A DNA stretch of 58,009 nt from Muribaculaceae bacterium. GTDB taxonomy: Bacteria > Bacteroidota > Bacteroidia > Bacteroidales > Muribaculaceae. Shown here piece by piece: positions 54,629 through 58,009 of this stretch (position 1 is its first letter; each line of letters starts with the position of its first letter). The stretch is taken from positions 1-58,009 of the forward strand of contig JAFSCJ010000021.1 of the NCBI GenBank assembly GCA_017436845.1, written 5' to 3'. The notes under the pieces are model-generated. The model saw nothing but the letters and a program-made list of their open reading frames with translations. It did no database searches and was not told the DNA's origin. The position numbers and the translations under genes were made by a program.

Positions 54629-55774
54629 ATGGATAAGAAATTGTTATATGCATTAGCATTAGGTTTTTGCTGTATTACTTTCTCTTGCAGCAGTGATGAA
54701 AATGGACCCGGAACAGGTTGGGATGATATTCCCGAAGAAAGTCTTGCAGGTCCGAGCCCTATTGTGGATCCGGCAGAGTCAAATGTTAATATTCCAAATG
54801 TGGGATTCTCAGTTGATGGAAATGTCATAAATATGAACATGACCGGTATATATAACCCACAAACGAGAGATTGGTTGGACTTATATGGAACATCGATAAA
54901 CGGACAAAACATTTGGGTTGAAATCGATGGTAAACCTCGTAGTATATTAGTGGAGAAAAACACAAGTCGCGTAAGCCGGGCGACTACACAAGTCGATGTG
55001 TGTTTCTTGGTGGATAATTCGGGTAGTATGTCGGAAGAAGCTGATTTGTTGGCAGCTGAGATACAAAGTTGGTCAACAAAGTTAGAGGCAATGTTTGACT
55101 TGAAATTGGGTTGTGTAGGTTATGATGGTGGATGGATTAGCGGAGCCTTGGACATGGATACCCCTGACAAATTATATGATTTTCTCAATAGAGAAGGTTA
55201 CACAGGAACAGATCGCACATATGGTTTTGAGGATGGAAATGCTGAGACACTTGTGCTTGCGGCTGCAAATTATGAAACTTATGGAGAATGTGGTGGTGCA
55301 GCATTACACTTTGCCGATGAAAACTTTGCGTTTCGTTCAGGTGCCAATAGACTCTATGTTAATTTCACCGATGAGCCTAATCAACCCGGTGGAGAGAGCT
55401 ATAAACAATTTTCAGTGGAATCGGTTGCTTCACAAGATGATTGGAAAGTGTGGCAAGGAACGATACACACAGTATTTAGTGGCGGAGACTATTATACTGA
55501 AACTTATTCATGGAGAGACTTGTATTATGAAAAACCATGGTTGATGAGCGATTATACTGGTGGAATCTCTATCCTTGATGCTCCTGCTAATTTTGAGGGT
55601 GTAACGTTGGACGGGCTTTTGGTTACCGGTGCATTGGAGAATTCAAATACATTGAAATTCCGCATGGCATCAGATCTCAAATCAGGGTTACACACTGTAA
55701 AGGTAACTATTCTCACTCCTGACAATAGTGTGAAATCAGTGAGAGAATTCATTGATGTTGATTTTTCAAAATAA
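54629..55774 (+). CDS. von Willebrand factor A-domain lipoprotein
   Basis: A 381-residue lipoprotein (lipobox near Cys20, CITFSC) followed by an acidic stretch (SSDENGPG). A region of about 80 residues (NIPNVGFSVDGNVINMNMTG) leads to a vWA domain from about residue 125 (VDVCFLVDNSGSMSEEADLL), where DNSGS is the DxSxS metal-ion-dependent adhesion site. A C-terminal beta-sandwich domain (about 300-381; LKSGLHTVKVTILTPDNSVK) completes it. Such proteins usually bind other proteins or surfaces through a divalent ion. The ligand is unknown. It lies between the OmpA-family gene and a small lipoprotein gene. Confidence 0.87.
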   Translation: MDKKLLYALALGFCCITFSCSSDENGPGTGWDDIPEESLAGPSPIVDPAESNVNIPNVGFSVDGNVINMNMTGIYNPQTRDWLDLYGTSINGQNIWVEIDGKPRSILVEKNTSRVSRATTQVDVCFLVDNSGSMSEEADLLAAEIQSWSTKLEAMFDLKLGCVGYDGGWISGALDMDTPDKLYDFLNREGYTGTDRTYGFEDGNAETLVLAAANYETYGECGGAALHFADENFAFRSGANRLYVNFTDEPNQPGGESYKQFSVESVASQDDWKVWQGTIHTVFSGGDYYTETYSWRDLYYEKPWLMSDYTGGISILDAPANFEGVTLDGLLVTGALENSNTLKFRMASDLKSGLHTVKVTILTPDNSVKSVREFIDVDFSK

Positions 55775-55786
55775 GGTTTTTAACAT

Positions 55787-55817
55787 GCGGTTGTCTCAAC
55801 TCCTTTGGGACAACCGC
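55787..55817 (+). terminator. Intrinsic terminator of the vWA gene
   Basis: GCGGTTGTCTC (55787-55797) pairs with GGGACAACCGC (55807-55817), an 11-bp stem with one G-U pair and a 9-nt loop, followed by CTTTAT. The T-run is short. Confidence 0.7.
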
Positions 55818-55833
55818 CTTTATAATAATAACG

Positions 55834-56220
55834 ATGAAAACTATATTGAACATACTGATGTGTGTAGTTGTCTCGATTTCATTGTTCTCTTGTCGAATAG
55901 ATAAAAATATTGAAGTTATGGGTGCGCCGGCTTATGTTCAGAAAGAGGTCGTACAGGTATCAGTTGAAGAAATTAAAGAGCCGCGTTTGCACAATTTAGA
56001 AAAGATATATAATTTGATAAAGTCGGTATCAGATGATGGTGAAGTTCATGGCAGTAATACAGCTGGACAATACCACAAAGTCTATACAATGCGTGATGCT
56101 CGAGCCAATTGGGCTTGGGGATATAAATATAAAAATGTGTATCTTGATGTTTATCCTGATGTCGGGCGCAAGTCACTGGGATTGGGTATAAGCTATGCAA
56201 CACAAAACAAAACTCGATAA
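55834..56220 (+). CDS. Small lipoprotein of unknown function
   Basis: A 128-residue protein with a probable lipobox (SISLFSC, Cys21). The mature part is mixed alpha/beta with a GSNTAGQYHKVYTMRDARAN stretch and an aromatic-rich end (WGYKYKNVYLDVYPDVG). No family was recognised. It sits 27 nt before the coiled-coil gene and probably shares its transcript. Confidence 0.6.
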   Translation: MKTILNILMCVVVSISLFSCRIDKNIEVMGAPAYVQKEVVQVSVEEIKEPRLHNLEKIYNLIKSVSDDGEVHGSNTAGQYHKVYTMRDARANWAWGYKYKNVYLDVYPDVGRKSLGLGISYATQNKTR

Positions 56221-56247
56221 GATTTATATAAGTTCCTTTAAAAATAG

Positions 56248-57972
56248 ATGGAGATGAAAAAGTTAATATTAGGAGTTCTCGCCACTATGATGCTGGCGAT
56301 ACCCACAGAGACTCATGCTCAAGGCTTTTTGAAGAAGTTGAAACAGAAAGCAGAAAAAGCGATGAACAATGTTGTAGGAATGGACGAAGAACCTCAAGCA
56401 GAAATAGTGGTAAACGAGGAAAATGCCGGGAAACAGCCCACAGCAACCGACCGTGTGCCTAAGCTTCGTCAGACATCCTTCGTGTGGGACGGACAAGTAG
56501 CACCAAGTAAAGCTTCGACAGTACAACAACTCCTCAATGAACTTCCGGCATTACCGACTGTGGAACAAATTGCCAGTCCTGATGATGCCGTTCGCCAGGC
56601 GTATTACAATCGTCTATCGTCTATCAGTATGCGTGTGGAGGAACTTGATGAGCAATGGACGTGCAGTGATGAAGAAATGCTTGCTCTTCGTGACAAACTA
56701 TATAAGGATTTAGCTGATACATGGGGTATAAGCCATGCTGACATGAAGCGTTTGGAAGATCCTAATTGTCCTGAAACAGAGAAAGCTCGCATTGAGGAGA
56801 AAATTAAACAAAGTGTGTTGGGCGGATTAAGTGAAGAACGCATTGCAAATATGGTTCCGAAAGATTACGAAAGTAAGATGAATAAAAACCAAGCTCGTCT
56901 GGACGCGATAGAAAAGGAAATGACGGCTTTGGAAAAGAAGGAAAAGAAAGGAACGCTGACTGATGCTGACCGTCTCCGTATGCAGGAACTCGGTCAGGAG
57001 GCTATGGCGATTCAGCAGGATATGATGAGTGGCGTGGATATGGAAGCTATCAATATGCTGGGCAATATCGGCAAGAAGGAACAGGCATTGGCTGAGAAGT
57101 GGAATCCTAACGCTACTCGTATGGAGCAACGTCTGAAAGCGTACAGCGACAAGGCTGCCGCACTACATAATAGCGAAGCCGGCATTGTGCAGGATTGTAA
57201 TGAGATTGCTGAGGATTATGAGGATGAACTTCGAAACATCTATGAACAGATTTATAGTGAAACCGATGTGGATAAAATCCACGCTCTTTATGATAAGGCC
57301 GACGCTATGATGAAGAACTACCGCACTCGTGCCGCAAAAATTTGGCTCAAAAGTTTAAATGTCCGCTTGGAAAACACCAAGAAGTTGATGCCTGAAGCAG
57401 TCGAAATATATAGTGAAATGGTAAATGAAGGACTGTTGCCGGAATGTGTACTCCGTCGTCCGCAACTTAATGTAGTGACACAGTGTGAAGATATTCTGCA
57501 TGAAGCCTATGCCGATTTCCCTCAGCCTGAAGCCCTTCCGTATCAGATGGAGGCGATGGGTATCTTGAATGATGGAGAGCGTATTCTATATTCTGAATGT
57601 GGTTTTGCCGCAGGGTTCAATGGTGGAGGCAACTTGTTTGATGATTTCAATCGGAATAGCCAGATATTGGTATATAATGAAAAGGAAGCTGCCTACTATA
57701 AGTTGGAAGCCGGCAACCGCACAAAACTTAGTGGCGATGGACCGTTCAATTTCTTCAAGAAGATAGTGAATGTGGATGATGCTTATGGAAATATTCCGCT
57801 TCGCAAGGGTGATCGTGTAGCAACATTCAGCAAAGGACGTATATTGATTTTGCATGACGGTACTATGGTAAATCCAGTAGCGATGCGTCGTTATGACGAT
57901 AGATTGGAGTTCATCGTGCACGATGTGGTGAATGATAAGGAAGATTTTTATCAGTGCGTGTATAAATTATAA
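56248..57972 (+). CDS. Exported coiled-coil protein with the same N-terminal motif as the OmpA-family protein
   Basis: A 574-residue protein. The start may be the ATG at 56248 or the ATG 6 nt later, and both give a signal peptide ending at THAQ. The mature N terminus QGFLKKLKQKAEKAMNN closely resembles QGWLKKLGKTAEKAAKN of the OmpA-family protein upstream. Long helical coiled-coil segments follow (about 195-380; KNQARLDAIEKEMTALEKKE). The C-terminal third (about 430-574) is a mixed domain ending FIVHDVVNDKEDFYQCVYKL. No catalytic motif was seen. Its GC is somewhat higher than that of the rest of the window. Function unknown. Confidence 0.7.
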   Translation: MEMKKLILGVLATMMLAIPTETHAQGFLKKLKQKAEKAMNNVVGMDEEPQAEIVVNEENAGKQPTATDRVPKLRQTSFVWDGQVAPSKASTVQQLLNELPALPTVEQIASPDDAVRQAYYNRLSSISMRVEELDEQWTCSDEEMLALRDKLYKDLADTWGISHADMKRLEDPNCPETEKARIEEKIKQSVLGGLSEERIANMVPKDYESKMNKNQARLDAIEKEMTALEKKEKKGTLTDADRLRMQELGQEAMAIQQDMMSGVDMEAINMLGNIGKKEQALAEKWNPNATRMEQRLKAYSDKAAALHNSEAGIVQDCNEIAEDYEDELRNIYEQIYSETDVDKIHALYDKADAMMKNYRTRAAKIWLKSLNVRLENTKKLMPEAVEIYSEMVNEGLLPECVLRRPQLNVVTQCEDILHEAYADFPQPEALPYQMEAMGILNDGERILYSECGFAAGFNGGGNLFDDFNRNSQILVYNEKEAAYYKLEAGNRTKLSGDGPFNFFKKIVNVDDAYGNIPLRKGDRVATFSKGRILILHDGTMVNPVAMRRYDDRLEFIVHDVVNDKEDFYQCVYKL

Positions 57973-57993
57973 AATATAAAATATAAAATATAC

Positions 57994-58009
57994 ATGAATC
58001 CCAGAAGTA
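57994..58009 (+). CDS. Possible start of the next gene, cut by the window edge
   Basis: ATGAATCCCAGAAGT follows the coiled-coil gene by 21 nt on the same strand, after a tandem of three AAATATA units. Only five codons are visible, so the call is tentative. Confidence 0.25.

Overview
The window is a chromosomal stretch of an AT-rich Bacteroidales genome. The family could be Muribaculaceae, but that is only a guess. Support comes from the short primary sigma factor without region 1.1, many promoters of the Bacteroidetes type (TTTG, about 20 nt, TAnnTTTG(CA)), a BspA-like leucine-rich repeat protein, a GldB-like lipoprotein, several lipoproteins, and a Tgt enzyme without the usual zinc cysteines. 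No tRNA or rRNA gene, CRISPR array, insertion sequence, prophage or integrase was seen.

Layout. 1-1.6 kb: a BspA-like LRR gene on the minus strand behind a leader of about 320 nt that can fold into a pseudoknot. 1.6-5.3 kb (minus): dnaA, then an amidase-MlaD envelope pair. 5.5-7.2 kb (plus): a GldB-like lipoprotein and a cysteine-poor thioredoxin-fold protein. 7.3-9.7 kb (minus): priA. 10.3-14.3 kb (plus): nucleotidyltransferase, dus, tgt, lptF/G-like permease. 14.3-16.8 kb (minus): thioesterase, dprA, nucleoside phosphorylase. 16.9-20.7 kb (plus): C45 hydrolase, DUF486 protein, a YtxH/holin-like/small-protein trio, a small lipoprotein and prmA.

20.8-27.2 kb is a complete leucine operon: leuA, leuC, leuD, a second isopropylmalate/citramalate synthase-like gene, and leuB. 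It is preceded by a good promoter, a 20-codon leader peptide rich in Leu and Ile, and an intrinsic terminator, which together make a classical attenuator. 27.2-28.1 kb (minus) is the primary sigma factor. 28.2-38.2 kb (plus) is a tight run: a receiver/PEP-synthase-like protein, a coiled-coil protein, a DPP-IV-type peptidase, a membrane protein, miaA and a secreted protein. 38.2-45.2 kb (minus) is a seven-gene run: thioredoxin-fold protein, mnmA, bifunctional nuclease, NupG-type transporter, rsmE, kdsA and a TPR protein. Then come clpB, a small lipoprotein, fabI (minus) and a GHL10-type glycoside hydrolase.

The last 7 kb (51.4-58.0 kb) is the least familiar part: a seven-helix membrane AraC-type regulator, a 600-nt gene-free stretch with its own promoter and several hairpins, an OmpA-family protein whose C-terminal domain has strikingly higher GC than the rest, a von Willebrand A lipoprotein, a small lipoprotein, and a coiled-coil secreted protein that shares an N-terminal amphipathic motif with the OmpA-family protein. 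This could be an undescribed envelope module. The sequence suggests that but does not prove it.
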